In this document: positions 55,348 to 64,000 of the stretch, one piece after another
How positions within the stretch are numbered: position 1 is the stretch's first letter
Layout: each line of letters begins with the position of its first letter
Assembly: GCA_902651635.1 (NCBI GenBank)
Contig: CACRSC010000012.1
Coordinates: forward strand, 511,911 to 575,910
DNA from: Mastigamoeba balamuthi
Taxonomy: Eukaryota; Evosea; Mastigamoebida; Mastigamoebidae
Direction of reading: 5' to 3'
DNA length: 64,000 bases
Notes under the pieces: generated by a model
The model's database searches: none
Told to the model about the DNA's origin: nothing
What the model saw: only the letters and a program-made list of their open reading frames with translations
Program-made: the position numbers and the translations under genes

Positions 55348-58300
55348 CTAGTCGTCCAGAGGGAGCGTTGGCATGTCCTCGTTGTTCAGCGGAGTTTGTT
55401 TGGCACGGGCTGGCGTGCCTGCCGCCGGAGGCAGAGACATCTGCGTCACAGACGGGTCCAATGCCGGGGCCGCAATGGCATCGGGTAGCACCAGCGTCGG
55501 CGGGCAGTCCCTGTCGGATTGCGTGTCCTTGTCGTCGTTGTCTGGCTCCGTGTCCACTTCCTCGACGTGTTTCTTGGCAGCGGGCTGCGCGGGTGCAGCG
55601 GCGGCAGCGACAGGCCTCGGGGGCTCCGGTGCAGCAGCGGCAGCCGCAGCTCCAACAGACCCTCTTCTCTCGATGGCTGCTGGGGGAGCTACGGGGCCAG
55701 AGGGCCCTTTCTGCAGTTTGTGTGGTCTCTGGTCGTCGTCCTGGAGCGGCCTCTTCTTCCCCTTGGCCGACACTCCTGCACAGCGGTGCTCAGACGCGCG
55801 TTCTTAGCGAGGGGAGCAGTCGCACTGATGGTGGTGTCTGCAACGCGAACTGCGGCTCCGTTCAGCGAGAGCTTGAGACTGTAGTCGCCCGGGCGCACCG
55901 GGAAGAACGCGAAGCTGTAGTCCCCCGAGTCCTCGTTGCTCGGGAAGCCCTCCAGCATCGCCGGCCCTTCCAGGACCGCAGTGAACGGGCACTCGCTCGG
56001 CGTGCTCTCCGGGTGGAGCCCCGCGCTGTCCCTCGGGGACAGGAAGACGTGCACGACCTCGCCTGCCGTCCCCTCTGGAGGCGCGTCCACCTGAGCCGTG
56101 GCAATGGCCCCGGCGGTAACCTGAAGTGGGATACGCGTCGGAGGTCTGCCAGCGACTGCGACCTCGAGGAAGTGCAGACCGGGCTTGCTCGACTCGAACT
56201 TGACTCCCTTTTGGTTGTCGTCAGTTACGATCGTCGCGCGGGCGCAAGGGGAAGGGCAGACGCGCCTTGATGACCAGGTGGCCGGTGAGAGGGTTGAGAG
56301 TGGGCTCTTGGAACTTGACAGGCACGGGGGACTCGGACGCCGAGCCTGTAATGGAGAGCGCATGCTTGCCCTTGACTTCGTTCTGGCAGGGTTGGGTCAG
56401 AACGAGCTATTCCGAGGGCTCTCACATTGAACCTGTCGCGGAGTACAACGCGCAGGTCTGGCAGAGACTTGCCCGCGCCGATCTTCGCATCGACCTCAAC
56501 GCCGCGGACGTCGACCTGCTCTGCCTCCCCCGGGCGCACAGTGACCTTCCACGGGCTCCCGGCGACATCCACGCCGCCTATCAGCGACGCTGCTACCTCG
56601 TACTTGCCCACCTTGCGCATCGAAAAGACGACAGAGACATTGTCGCCGTCTGCTCTGGCAACGCCATCCACCCGCTCGGCGCCGGAAGCCAACGCAACAA
56701 CGTCGCCGGCAGAGAGCTGGACAGCGTTGCCGTGCGAGTCCGCGCCACTGATGCGCAGCGTGACGTTGTCGCCGGCGCTAACCGTGTCAGGGGGACTGCG
56801 CTCCGCAGACGCCCGCGACAGCTTCCCGTGCGCCACCTTGATCGTCGCCGGCGACCCTCCGACGGCCTCGCCGCGGTACCTCACGTCGACATCGTACTCC
56901 CCAGCAGTCACGGGCACCGACAGCGACGACAGAGACACGCGCGACGACCTTCCCGCTCGGCCTCCTGGGAGAACTCGCTGCTCCTGCGCCGCGGCCGCTG
57001 CAGCGCGGCCCCGCGACACTGAGAACGTGACCTGCGCCCACTCGACGTCGCCGTCTCCCTCTGCCAGCGCGAGCTCGAACCCCGCGGCACCGCTGTCCAC
57101 GGCGTCTGCGTCGACCACAAGGGGCGCTCCCCGCATCTCGAGCTTCTGCCGCGGACGCGAGGGGGGCCGCACGAGCTCGGCAGGCGGAGCACCGCCCTCG
57201 AAGGCGCCCTCCTCGAAAGCGGGGCCCTTCTCCAGGCCGCCCTCCAGGGGGGCAGGGGCTGGAACAGCGGCGGGTGCCTCGTCTCCGGAGGAGTCTGCCT
57301 GATTCGCACGGGAGTGCTTCTGACGGCCCTTGGGCTTGGCTGGGGCCGCAGCTGCGGTCTGCGGGGGGATGCGAGCCTCGAGCATGGTGGAGAAGTAGAG
57401 GTAGAGCTGGCCTTGCTTCGTGGCAACGAGCACGTTGTTGTTGGAGCTTGCCAGGGGCAGACCAGCCTCCGAGTCTGGGCGCAGAGGTCCTCAGATGGCG
57501 AGCGCAGCAGCAGTGGGGGGGAGGCCGTACAGCGGCAGAAGATCAGGACGGGCGTGTTCCATCCGTGCCTGCGCAGCCACTCGATGAGGTTCTTGCCCGC
57601 GTCGTCGCCCTCGTCGTCGCGATGCAGATCCGTCACGATCTGTGACCGCCCACCGCTGTGAGCGTCCAACGCCATTCCCGAAACCGCGCCAACTGCCGCA
57701 ATTGAATTTGAAACTCCCAATTCCCTCGGACGCCGGCAGCAACAGCGCAACAGGAGCTCCCCCCCCCTGCCCCACTCACGCGGAAGTGCGAGGGGTCGCG
57801 GGTCTTGAGGTCCGGGTGCTCGTCGAGGTGCTCGAGCGCGTCCGACGTGGACGTGCACTGCGTGACGGCGAGGCCGTACCTGGCCCTCGCCTCGGCCGCC
57901 TCGTCCTCGTTGTTCTCGGGGTGGTCGTCCACCCACAGCACCTCCCGCGCCCCGTCGGCCCGCCCCGCCGCCGACGACTGCACGAGCGCGTGCGCCTGCA
58001 GCGCCACGAGCGACGCCTGGACGTCGCGCACCGCGAGGTGCAGCGCCGTGTCCGACCGCTGCTTCTTCTTGGCGGGCTTCTTGAACGCCTGCGTAAGCCA
58101 CCCCAGCCGCCCCGCCGCCGACAGCGTGTCCTTGATGTGCGCCGCCGCCTCGCGCAGCGCTGCCGTGGCCTCCTTCTCGCTCGGTGCTGCCGGCGTACAG
58201 CGGCGGAATGAGGGGAGGGGGGCGATAAGATATTATAGTGGGATTCGAGGGGCGGGCTGCGGCGGACCTGCGGGAAGCAGGCGCGAGAGGGCGAGCAGGC

Positions 58301-58385
58301 GATCGGCCAGCGGGCCGTCGTGTGCGCGGTCGAAAGACGCGGCGGCGTGGTCCAACACGCTCCTGAGCTCGTCGTACTTCTGCAT
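55348..58385 (-). CDS. receiver-like (REC) domain plus filamin-repeat protein
   Basis: ATG 58385 starts MQKYDELRSVLDHAAASFDR, a helical leader. A receiver-like domain is assembled over two introns: REVLWVDDHPENNEDEAAEA (acidic pair in beta-1), DALEHLDEHPDLKTRDPSHF, IVTDLHRDDEGDDAGKNLIE (candidate phospho-acceptor Asp), RRHGWNTPVLIFC, then YSEAGLPLASSNNNVLVATK. The conserved beta-5 Lys of true response regulators is not evident. The wording resembles divergent bacterial REC domains (ILWVDDxPxNN ... SD ... TPxIIY). Then a Pro/Ala linker and Ig-like filamin repeats: VPVTAGEYDVDVRYRGEAVG, VGKYEVAASLIGGVDVAGSP and RPGDYSLKLSLNGAAVRVAD. The C-terminus is basic then Ala/Pro-rich (AKGKKRPLQDDDQ). The intron 56208-56265 is GC-AG (AAG|GCGCGT), required to keep the filamin frame. 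Confidence 0.75.
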
Positions 58386-58430
58386 AGGCACGTTGTGTTC
58401 GTGTGTGGCCAGAATCTGGATTCCGGAAGA

Positions 58431-58440
58431 AAATATCTAC
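58431..58440 (-). promoter_or_regulatory. GTAGATATTT box before REC-filamin gene
   Basis: Reads GTAGATATTT on minus, 46-55 bp upstream of the ATG at 58385. Member of the recurrent GAGATATT-like motif. Confidence 0.35.
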
Positions 58441-58913
58441 TGAGATTTCGGCGTTAATCTGCCAGACGTGAGGATTTGCGGGAATTCTTGTCTTTGGAAT
58501 TGAGCTGTGCCTGAGACCATCCCTTCAGGGGAGGTCAATCAGGACAAATAAGACACCCATCAGAAATTATGATGAGGTCACAAAAACCAATTGATCTCCA
58601 GGCGGCCCTCAGCGACCAGTTCGGTAAATGTGGTCTCCCAATAGGACTCATGATACGCAGGCGATTCTCATCCTATTGGGTGCCTCTTACCTCTGCAGCT
58701 CCCAAGGGCCACCCTTTGACCAACCAGTTGAATCTTGGTCGGTTCCGTCGTTGTTGGCCCGCGTTTTAAGGACGCCCTCCATCCGCCACCCTTATGGGTC
58801 TGGGATCGCGTCCGGCGATTCGGGCACGCTCCCGCGTGGCCAGCGCTCACGTCCAGCACGGTGCGGTGCCGCGGCATCCCAGGCGGTGCCCGGTAGCCGG
58901 GCAGAGGCTCCAG

Positions 58914-58924
58914 AGATATTCTAC
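58914..58924 (+). promoter_or_regulatory. AGATATTCTAC box before COMMD2
   Basis: GAGATATTCTAC-type box about 83-93 bp before the ATG at 59007. Farther from the ATG than in other genes; a longer 5' UTR could explain this. Confidence 0.35.
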
Positions 58925-59006
58925 GCCCCGTAGAGATTTATTGCGGTACACTTCGTATCTTCTGGTGGATTTGTTTGCTGAGCGGTCAGGTAACCCACAC
59001 CACCCA

Positions 59007-59801
59007 ATGCCGCTCGTCTCCGTGGACGACAGGGCCAAGGCCGACATCCTGGCGCTCGGCGAGCAGCCCGCCGAGGTGTACCGCGAGTTCGCGCGCATCG
59101 CCGCCGAGTTCACGCGGCGCGGGCCCAACCGCAAGCTCTGCGACCGGGCGGCCTCGAGGCTCGGCGTCGCCCCCGACGTCGTCAACCGCGCCGTCGACGC
59201 CCTCGCCCACGTCCTCACCGGCACGCAGCCCACCCTCCCTGCGTCCCCTGGGCCGCGGAAGCCGTCTCAGGGCCAGCGGCGCCCCCATGGGCTTCCCCTC
59301 GTCGCTGTGTCGCTGTGTTCTCTGGGCTCCGCAGCTTCGAGCTCAGCACTGCCCAGTCGATTGCTGACGCCTCCCCCCCTCCCTTCCCCCTCCCTGGGTG
59401 CGCCAGAGTGGGCCAAGGCCGACGCCACCGAGGCTGAGGCCAGCGACGCTCTGGCGATGCAGGGGCTGGGCGCGGAGCTCTCCAGGGCGCTCATCGCCGC
59501 GTACGCGTCGTCGCGCGCGCAGCTCCGCGCGGCGCTCAGCGGCGCCTCGTTCGACGGCGTGGCGCGCTACGCCGACCTGCGCTGGCGGCTGGACGTCGAG
59601 GTGGCCAGCAGGTGCGTGCGCGGGGCCGCCGAGCCGCTGTTCCTGCTGCGCCTCGACACGGCCGGGGGCCAGGGCGGCGCCCAGCAGACGTTCCTCGAGG
59701 CGGACCCCAGCGCCCTCAAGAGTGTCTGCGCTGCGCTCGAGGGCGCGCTCGCCGAGGCCAAGACGGCCTCCGTGCGCCGCGTCATGCGCAACATCCGCTG
59801 A
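59007..59801 (+). CDS. COMMD2: COMM domain-containing protein 2
   Basis: Subunit of the Commander complex used in endosomal cargo recycling. Exon 1 59007-59220, exon 2 59407-59801; 202 residues against 199 in human COMMD2. The N-terminal HN domain has EFARIAAEFTRRGPNRKLCD and NRAVDALAHVLT. The COMM domain has YADLRWRLDVEVASR, FLLRLDTAGG, QTFLEADPSAL and ends VRRVMRNIR, matching the human ending RRVVRNIK. The 186-nt intron (59221-59406) is GC-AG; it restores LTE at the junction exactly as in human COMMD2, which is strong support for the non-canonical site. Confidence 0.93.
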   Translation: MPLVSVDDRAKADILALGEQPAEVYREFARIAAEFTRRGPNRKLCDRAASRLGVAPDVVNRAVDALAHVLTGTQPTLPASPGPRKPSQGQRRPHGLPLVAVSLCSLGSAASSSALPSRLLTPPPLPSPSLGAPEWAKADATEAEASDALAMQGLGAELSRALIAAYASSRAQLRAALSGASFDGVARYADLRWRLDVEVASRCVRGAAEPLFLLRLDTAGGQGGAQQTFLEADPSALKSVCAALEGALAEAKTASVRRVMRNIR

Positions 59802-60139
59802 GGGGGGGATGGGTGCGTGTGCCCCTCCGCTCTCGCCTGTACTCTTGAAGAGTGGGGAGAACAGAGAATGCTGCACACAGTTGGATGCCCAACGACGCCC
59901 TACATATACCACGGAGCGCCCTCAGCAAACGCGCACCGCACCGCTACGAGGGGCCGCTGCGGAGTGGCAGTATGCTCTACTCGGGGAAGGGAAGAAGGGA
60001 CAAGGGGGAAAGGGCAGAGGGAAACATTGGAGCACCGAGGTCCAAACAGAATTGTATTGGCTGGTGTGGGGTATTTACACACAACTGATCCCACTGCCCT
60101 TGGCGACAGAGGAGAGGGCACGGGCTGCTCTCACCCCCC
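59802..60139. other. intergenic between convergent genes
   Basis: 338 bp between the 3' ends of COMMD2 (plus) and the YbaK-type gene (minus). No coding, RNA or repeat signal seen. Confidence 0.4.
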
Positions 60140-60661
60140 TCAGCGCGACGACTCGGGGGGCGACTGGCAGGAGGGCACGCTGCAGACGTCGACCCACTTG
60201 AGCGAGCCCGAGGCCTGCTCGAGCTCGTCGGGCGTCAGGCAGACGGCGCTGTTGTCGCTGCCGCAGGCGGTGTAGACGTGGTCGAACCTCCTGAGCGACG
60301 CGTCGAGGCACACCTTCACGTTGCCGCTCCCCGCGACGCCGAACGGGCACACGCCCCCGACGGTCAGCCCCGTCAGCGCCTCGACCTCCTTGGCCGTCAG
60401 CATCCGCGGCCTGATGCCGAACTCCTCCTTGAAGCGCTCGTTGTCGATGCGGGCGTCGCCTGCAGCGACCAGCATGATGAGCGTCGAGTTGACCGACCGC
60501 TTGCTGCGGAACGTCAGCGTCTTGGCCACGCGGCCCGCGCAGACCCCGAGCGCCGCAGCGGCGAGGTCGACGGTCGCGGTCGAGCAGTCGAGGACCTTGA
60601 TCCTGTCCTCGAGGTGGTGCTCCGCCAGCTGGGCCCTCGCTCTCTCATAGGACGTCGCCAT
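60140..60661 (-). CDS. YbaK/ProX-type aminoacyl-tRNA deacylase
   Basis: Single exon, 173 residues. YbaK-family domains hydrolyse mischarged Cys- or Ala-tRNA(Pro) in trans. Diagnostic motifs: GRVAKTLTFRSKRS with the conserved Lys, LIMLVAAGDARIDNERFKEE, MLTAKEVEALTGLTVGGVCP, the GGVCPFGV motif, VKVCLDASLRRFDHVY, GSDNSAVCLTPDEL and WVDVC near the end. All conserved residues I can recall are present. It is a free-standing editing domain, not fused to prolyl-tRNA synthetase. The family is common in bacteria, and the absence of introns would fit later bacterial acquisition, although such genes occur across eukaryotes. Confidence 0.9.
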   Translation of the reverse strand: MATSYERARAQLAEHHLEDRIKVLDCSTATVDLAAAALGVCAGRVAKTLTFRSKRSVNSTLIMLVAAGDARIDNERFKEEFGIRPRMLTAKEVEALTGLTVGGVCPFGVAGSGNVKVCLDASLRRFDHVYTACGSDNSAVCLTPDELEQASGSLKWVDVCSVPSCQSPPESSR

Positions 60662-61026
60662 TTTCTGCTCCCCTGTCTGGTGTGGCCGTTGCTGTGTGCG
60701 TTTGTTGTGACGAGTGGGCGATCCCCCGGTTTTGTGGGTGGCGTGTGTGGCATGGGTTCTGGGGTTTTTCTGAAGCGCGGGTTACCATCGCCCTCTCAGA
60801 AATCGCGTGTCGTTCTGAGAAGAGTTCCGGCAGGTGGCCACCCAAGGCGTGTTCGATTTTGTTCTGAACGAATCCGTAATTTCCGATGACTAGGGCACCC
60901 GAGTGACTCTGAGAGACGGCAGGACGGCAAGAACTGACGACTGTGAGGGTATGGGAACATTGCTCGCGTATTTGACACCACCTTCATGTGATTCCCGAAC
61001 ACCTTGCGAGCCTATCTCTCCCCTCA
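60662..61026. other. intergenic region
   Basis: 365 bp between the YbaK-type start and the polygalacturonase stop, both minus. It should hold the YbaK promoter and polygalacturonase 3' UTR. Nothing else recognised. Confidence 0.4.
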
Positions 61027-62459
61027 CTAAATGCGGGACCCCAGGAGGAGAGCCACAGACGGCACGAGGGCACTGAGGGCAGTCGCCAGCACACCGCTGC
61101 CGTTGCCCTGCTCCGCGGTCTCGTCCTCGACGCCCTCACCCTCGTCGTAGGTGTAGTCGGCGGCGCTCTCGGGGTTCAGGACCTCGACGGCGTCGTTGCC
61201 AGTGTAGTTGCCGTCCTCCTCGATGCCCGGGGCAGCACCAGGGGCGACGCAGGGGCGAGGGCTCTCCTGGCCGGTGGCCTTGCCGACGACGTGGCTGCAC
61301 TTGTAGGCCAGGTTCTTGCCATTGTTGACGACATCGCGCATGTTGACGCCGCAGGGGCTCTTGGGGTCGCACAGGAACTCGCCTGCTGCGCCAGGGTTGT
61401 TGCTCTTGATGTTGACGTAGTTGATGTTGCTGATCTTGAACACCCCGGGGTTTGCCGGCTTCTTGGCCTCGCTGAGCTTGTAGAACATGCCCAGCTCGAT
61501 GGTCTTCTTGACATTGGTGAGGACCAGGTCCTGGAACCACACGTTGGAGAGCGACCCAGCGCAGCCGGGGACCGTCTTGATGCGAGCACCGGCGGTGGTC
61601 CCCGTGAAGTGCACGTTCTTGACGGTGATGTCCGATATCTTCTCGGTGCACAGCGAGCCGATGGACGCGCCGTGGCCGTTGCCGAACTGACAGTCCTCGA
61701 CAACCACCTTGCTCGAGTGGATCGCCACGTTGTCGTCGCCCACGGAGATGTCGCAGTTGTGTACTGGTGGGCGAAGTGTGAGACCACTCGATTGCGAGGA
61801 GAGAGAGTGAACGTGGTGGGGGCACCCCAGAAGTTGTCGCCGTGGATGTCGATGCCGTCGGTATTGTGCGAGGGGTTGGCGATGCCGGTCGACGGGGGAG
61901 CGCGCAGGGTGATGCCGAAGATCTCGGTGTTGCTCGCGTACATCTGCAGGCAGTGGTCGGGGCAGTCCTTGACCGTGATACCCGTGACGATCATCGTGTT
62001 GGTGTTGCGCGGGTAGATGGTCCTCGGGCGCGCTTTGTTCCTCAGGTTGGCCCACCACACGGCCCCCTGCCCGTCGATGGTCCCCGAGCCCGTGATCGCG
62101 ACGTTGCTCTTGGCGGGGATCGTGATGGCCGCCTTGGCTGCCGCGGGCCAGTGTCCGTAGTCGTTGGAGATGCGCAGCGTGCCGTCGATCTTGAGCTCCG
62201 TGTGGTCTCCGTTGACGCTGATCGCCTTGAAGAGGAAAGTCTTGCCGGCCGGGATAACGACGGTGCCGCCCCTCGGCGCGGCTGCGTCGAGAGCCTTCTG
62301 GATGGCTGCGCTGTCGTCGGTCCTGCCATCGCCACGGGCACCGAACTTGGTGACGTCGAAGACGCCGTCGCCGACTGTCACGGTCACGTGCTTGCCCCTG
62401 ATTACCTTGGCGTCTGCGAACACAGCGCACACGAGGAGGAGAAGAGCGGCTGTCCTCAT
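61027..62459 (-). CDS. secreted GH28 polygalacturonase (pectinase)
   Basis: Hydrolyses alpha-1,4 galacturonan in pectin. Exons 62459-61826 and 61763-61027 give 456 residues; the 62-nt intron begins GTGCCC and joins GDNFW to VHNCDISVGDD. Signal peptide MRTAALLLLVCAVFADAK. The N-terminal beta-helix cap has DVTKFGARGDGRTDDSAAIQ. All four GH28 signature blocks are present: NTDGID, GDDNVAI (catalytic Asp pair), GHGASIGS (catalytic His) and RIKT. The C-terminal tail (VLATALSALVPSVALLLGSR) is hydrophobic and may direct GPI anchoring, unusual for a pectinase. Suggests the organism digests plant material. Upstream in-frame ATGs would hide the signal peptide, so 62459 was chosen. Confidence 0.93.
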
Positions 62460-63355
62460 TTTGCAGTACTGATTTATGATTGATGACACCACGTTGCGTA
62501 GCGACGTGGTTTTGTCTTTCCGGCTGTGCAACGGCCATAACCCCTTTTTCACGGTTATCAAAGGACAAAATTTGGTTCATCTGATCGTGAAGCTGGTATT
62601 CCGCATGAATCTCCAGGGCGAGCGCCGCGATGGGCGACAGGGATGCAACAGGTGCGGTCGCCCAAGTCGTCCCCGAACGGGAGAAATCCAGCCAAGTGTT
62701 TGTTTCAGAGCATTTCCGATGTGGTCTGATTTGCTGAAAAAGAAGTCAAACGAAGCAAAAAATGCTGCGAGAGCGAGCGCCCTGTGGATCGATTCAATCT
62801 GGCCATTCGGAAGTCCAGGATATCTTGTTATGCCGATCCCTGTTGTGCTACACGATGGGCAACAGCCAAAAATCCTTGTCTCACTCATTTCCGGAGAGTG
62901 AACTCCTTCCCAGAGGGGAGTGCATCCCTCTTTGAACTGTTGCTACCACTGAGCGGTCTTCCATGCTACCAGCAGTTCAACGACAGCTCATAAGCGCTAC
63001 GAGCTGCCCGGCATGGAGACCTTGAATCGTCTTTGGAACAAATCGCTCAGTTGTTGGAGCCATCTCAAGAAGCAGGGAGAAGCGCTCCTATCTTTGATCT
63101 TTTGACCAGTCAGGGTGTAGACTGATGCAGTCAGGTAGGCAACTCTTATGTGCCGTCCTGGCGAACGGCGACTAAAGTGGCCCGCGTGCACTGGGCGGAA
63201 GTACCAGCCGCCTTTCACTCTGGGGCTGGGCGTCAACCACGGGGCCTCGGGACTACTCCCCATGTCGTAAGCTCCCTTGTGAACTCAATCCCGTTGTGGT
63301 CTTTGCAAATCCAGCAAACCTCGCTTGAACTGTTGTTTAAAGGGGAAAGCGCTCT
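62460..63355. other. intergenic region, about 0.9 kb
   Basis: Between the polygalacturonase start and the stop of the edge gene, both minus. Open frames of up to 141 codons occur on plus (62476-62901) and ~100 on minus, but neither shows a signal, domain or splice pattern. It is less GC-rich than the flanking genes. An inverted repeat lies at 62488-62510. Confidence 0.4.
62488..62510. promoter_or_regulatory. inverted repeat upstream of polygalacturonase
   Basis: ACCACGT and ACGTGGT form a perfect 7-bp inverted repeat with a 9-bp spacer, 29-51 bp upstream of the ATG at 62459. The half-site resembles a bHLH-type CACGTG element. It could regulate the pectinase gene; chance cannot be excluded. 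Confidence 0.3.
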
Positions 63356-64000
63356 CTACGGGAGCGGGATGACATAGTCTCTGTGCTGCCCGCTGGTCAG
63401 GTCCGCCTGCACGCTGCACGTGATCCTGGAGCACATGCACCCACCAGAGGCGGAGATAGACACGTTCCAGGGCATGACGAACGCGTGCATTCCCGACAAG
63501 TGCCAGAACTTCTCGGGGTCGAGTATCATCTCGAGCCATAGGCGCTGCTCACTGACGACGAGCACGTTGCGGTACGAGGACCGCACCATGATACCTGTCT
63601 GGCGCAGCACCAGCTCCTGGGCCTCGTAGTTGCTCGGCACCTCGCGCGAGCCGACAGTCTCGCGCAGCACAAAGTAGTCTATCATCGACTCACGCAGCAC
63701 CTGGGCGATCCGCTCGGCGCACCCACGCTGCAGCGACCGCACTCCGGGGATCAGAATGATCTCTCTGCCCAGCGAGCCGGGTTTGAGTTTGAGTTTGACG
63801 GGTATGATAGAATTGCCGAGAAGAGAAGTAGGGAGGACCTGTAAGCGAGGGTCTTGAGGGCGAGTACGTCGTCGTGGGTCTCGGAGAACGGCTCGCCCTT
63901 GGGCACCAGGACGACGGACACCCGGAACAGCCCCCAGGCCGAGTCGACGACCCCCTCCGCCCGGAGAATCGCGACGGCTTCGGCGACGTCGAGCAGAGTT
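63356..64000 (-). CDS. unknown protein, 5' truncated by window edge
   Basis: Two exons are visible: 64000-63839 and 63764-63356, joined over a 74-nt GT-AG intron (TACAG|GTCCTC to GGGCAG|AGAG). The readable part begins LLDVAEAVAILRAEGVVDSA, continues WGLFRVSVVLVPKGEPFSET and DDVLALKTLAYREIILIPGV, then SMIDYFVLRETVGSREVPSN, LRQTGIMVRSSYRNVLVVSE and MPWNVSISASGGCMCSRITC. It is compact, without low complexity, and ends HRDYVIPLP. No family recognised; the N-terminal part lies outside the window. Confidence 0.65.
   Translation of the reverse strand, partial: NSARRRRSRRDSPGGGGRRLGLGAVPGVRRPGAQGRAVLRDPRRRTRPQDPRLQVLPTSLLGNSIIPVKLKLKPGSLGREIILIPGVRSLQRGCAERIAQVLRESMIDYFVLRETVGSREVPSNYEAQELVLRQTGIMVRSSYRNVLVVSEQRLWLEMILDPEKFWHLSGMHAFVMPWNVSISASGGCMCSRITCSVQADLTSGQHRDYVIPLP

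Larger units (their letters stand above)
58386..59006. other. divergent intergenic region
   Basis: 621 bp between the REC-filamin start (minus) and COMMD2 start (plus). It contains two GAGATATT-type boxes, annotated separately. No additional gene is supported; open frames here have no domain content. Confidence 0.45.

Noticed and set aside
55754-55773. 20-nt intron near the end of the REC-filamin gene (GTCTGAGC to GTGCAG)
   Set aside because: A 50-nt intron starting at GTGCGACT and ending at the same AG keeps the frame, has a CTAAG branch-like sequence and matches the local 5' consensus.
62476-62901. 141-codon open frame on plus upstream of the polygalacturonase
   Set aside because: No recognisable family or signal peptide. 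The composition does not differ from other random frames here.

Overview
This window is nuclear DNA from a GC-rich, intron-rich unicellular eukaryote. The evidence is ~30 genes cut by short spliceosomal introns (mostly 45-100 nt, 5' sites often GTGCG or GTGAG), and eukaryote-only proteins: SMC1, CSTF3, SART3, KRR1, ribosomal protein eS28, an OCRL-type inositol 5-phosphatase, COMMD2 and calpains. Two neighbouring genes (a SHIPPO-repeat protein and an axonemal dynein light-chain-domain protein) suggest a flagellum. Filamin-type repeats, GPI-like surface proteins and an N-myristoylated ankyrin protein fit a free-living amoeboid flagellate, for example an amoebozoan or archamoeba. That placement is a guess. 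I see no tRNA, rRNA, CRISPR, transposon or virus-like element.

Layout. 0.3-8.7 kb: secreted GPI-type protein, OCRL-like phosphatase and CSTF3, all on minus. 9-19 kb: SHIPPO protein (+), annexin (-), axonemal dynein light-chain-like protein (+), a new type of repeated CCHC zinc-finger protein (+) and a coiled-coil protein (+). 19.6-28.4 kb: eS28, SART3 and SMC1 on minus. 28.6-31.4 kb: a calpain-LIM-SAM hydroxide adenosyltransferase fusion (+). 31.7-38.9 kb: cysteine-rich receptor-like protein (-), KRR1 (+), and a large LRR plus CCP-like surface protein (+). 39-41 kb: a gene containing a 755-bp, frame-preserving tandem duplication. 41.4-49.2 kb: an ankyrin protein (-) and a 1770-residue ankyrin-calpain-like protein (+). 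49.6-52.6 kb: PHS-type phosphate transporter and a PD-(D/E)XK nuclease-like protein, both +. 52.9-58.4 kb: tail-anchored Cys-rich protein, a small hypothetical, and a receiver-domain plus filamin-repeat protein, all on minus. 59-64 kb: COMMD2 (+), YbaK-type tRNA deacylase (-), GH28 polygalacturonase (-) and an edge-truncated unknown (-).

Genes do not form operons but fall into themes: RNA processing and ribosome assembly (CSTF3, SART3, KRR1, eS28), chromosome cohesion (SMC1), flagellum (SHIPPO, dynein light chain), membrane and phosphoinositide biology (OCRL, annexin, COMMD2), cell surface and secretion (GPI-type proteins, polygalacturonase), and regulatory proteolysis (two calpain fusions).

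The most unusual signals are the calpain-LIM-SAM-hydrolase fusion, the REC-filamin protein, the six-fold CCHC finger, an apparent excess of GC-AG introns (seven candidates, four of them well supported by protein homology or domain continuity), the 755-bp in-gene duplication, and a recurrent GAGATATT-like box about 30-90 bp upstream of many start codons.
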